DNA from: Acetobacteraceae bacterium
GTDB taxonomy: Bacteria; Pseudomonadota; Alphaproteobacteria; Acetobacterales; Acetobacteraceae
Direction: 5' to 3'
Assembly: GCA_030041375.1 (NCBI GenBank)
Contig: JASHOA010000075.1
Span: 1-60,725 of the forward strand
DNA length: 60,725 nucleotides
Shown here: positions 60,615 through 60,725 of the stretch, in pieces
Layout of the letters: every line of letters starts with the position of its first letter
Position numbering within the stretch: the first letter of the stretch is position 1
The notes under the pieces: generated by a model
The model's input: the letters and a program-made list of their open reading frames with translations, nothing else
Told to the model about the DNA's origin: nothing
The model's database searches: none
Made by a program: the position numbers and the translations under genes

Positions 60615-60725
60615 CTGGACACACAGCCGGACGTGGTGATCTACAATGCGAGCCGCCGCCTCCAAGGTCCGCTTGCGGAGCTCGATCCGGAGGGTGTGGG
60701 CGAGGCGCTTATGGTGTCGGCTTTT
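60615..60725 (+). pseudogene. Headless short-chain dehydrogenase fragment at the right edge
   Basis: The frame reads LDTQPDVVIYNASRRLQGPL, then AELDPEGVGEALMVSAF, and runs off the window. This is the middle of an SDR (the NAG/NAS strand and the following helix). The Gly-rich cofactor motif that should lie about 70-80 residues earlier is absent: the DNA just upstream has a stop-containing intergenic sequence. Either the gene is 5'-truncated or a rearrangement joined it here. Confidence 0.6.

Overview
The window is high-GC DNA with the gene content and gene order of an alphaproteobacterium, most likely Rhodospirillales/Acetobacteraceae (inferred from gene order, not from a database search). The pointers are aroA-cmk-rpsA-sppA-ihfB-lapA-trpF on one strand, secB divergent from a Tim44-like gene plus mltA, glnD next to mutS, a CP4-like class II EPSP synthase, a PhaB-type acetoacetyl-CoA reductase, an IalB-type protein before rlmN, and a MaeB malic enzyme fused to a phosphotransacetylase domain. 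Many genes overlap by 4 bp (ATGA or GTGA).

Layout. 1-5200: sparsely coding, with a secreted beta-propeller-like gene cut by the left edge, a Fur-type box in front of a small ORF, a membrane-anchored protein of unknown function, a fused glyoxalase-fold protein and a serine-recombinase scrap. 5220-12000: one minus-strand transcription unit with a Tat-exported peptide-binding protein, two permeases, two ATPases and an AmpG permease, the last five genes each overlapping the next by 4 bp. 12100-24124: core genes (secB, histidine phosphatase, Tim44-like, mltA, LutA-like, glnD, mutS, maeB). 24125-29250: accessory DNA with phaB, an ECF-like sigma factor with a zinc-finger partner, a serine hydrolase, a small Gly-rich exported protein and a nest of short double-hairpin repeats. 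29254-32889: a Mla-type phospholipid transport operon. 32977-37633: 3-hydroxyisobutyryl-CoA hydrolase, a metallo-beta-lactamase-fold protein, DoxX, EamA and SIMPL proteins, a broken metA-like scrap and a Gly-rich lipoprotein. 37696-44433: the trpF-to-aroA housekeeping block and a TIGR02300 protein. 44628-50391: accessory block with oleate hydratase, a Tat substrate-binding protein and an amidohydrolase whose upstream regions share a GTTGTAT motif, a broken toxin-antitoxin-like gene, a PEP-CTERM protein and a RelE/ParE-type toxin-antitoxin pair. 50609-54566: dhaKLM, with DhaM carrying EIIA, HPr and Enzyme I domains. 54833-60725: a second PEP-CTERM protein, methyltransferase, IalB-like protein, rlmN, nfuA, nitroreductase, tRNA-Gly(UCC), GC-rich tandem repeats and a headless SDR fragment at the right edge.

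How the genes fit together. The peptide ABC system plus AmpG, with MltA 2 kb away, suggests envelope peptide or muropeptide recycling. Mla, SppA, SecB, the Tim44-like protein and LapA are envelope maintenance functions. GlnD is nitrogen signalling. PhaB, MaeB and 3-hydroxyisobutyryl-CoA hydrolase serve acetyl-CoA, polyhydroxybutyrate and valine metabolism. The most unusual features are two families of about 107-bp CTAG-bordered double-hairpin repeats with visible nesting, the AmpG coupling, and the shared motif around the oleate hydratase cluster. I saw no CRISPR array, prophage or intact insertion sequence.
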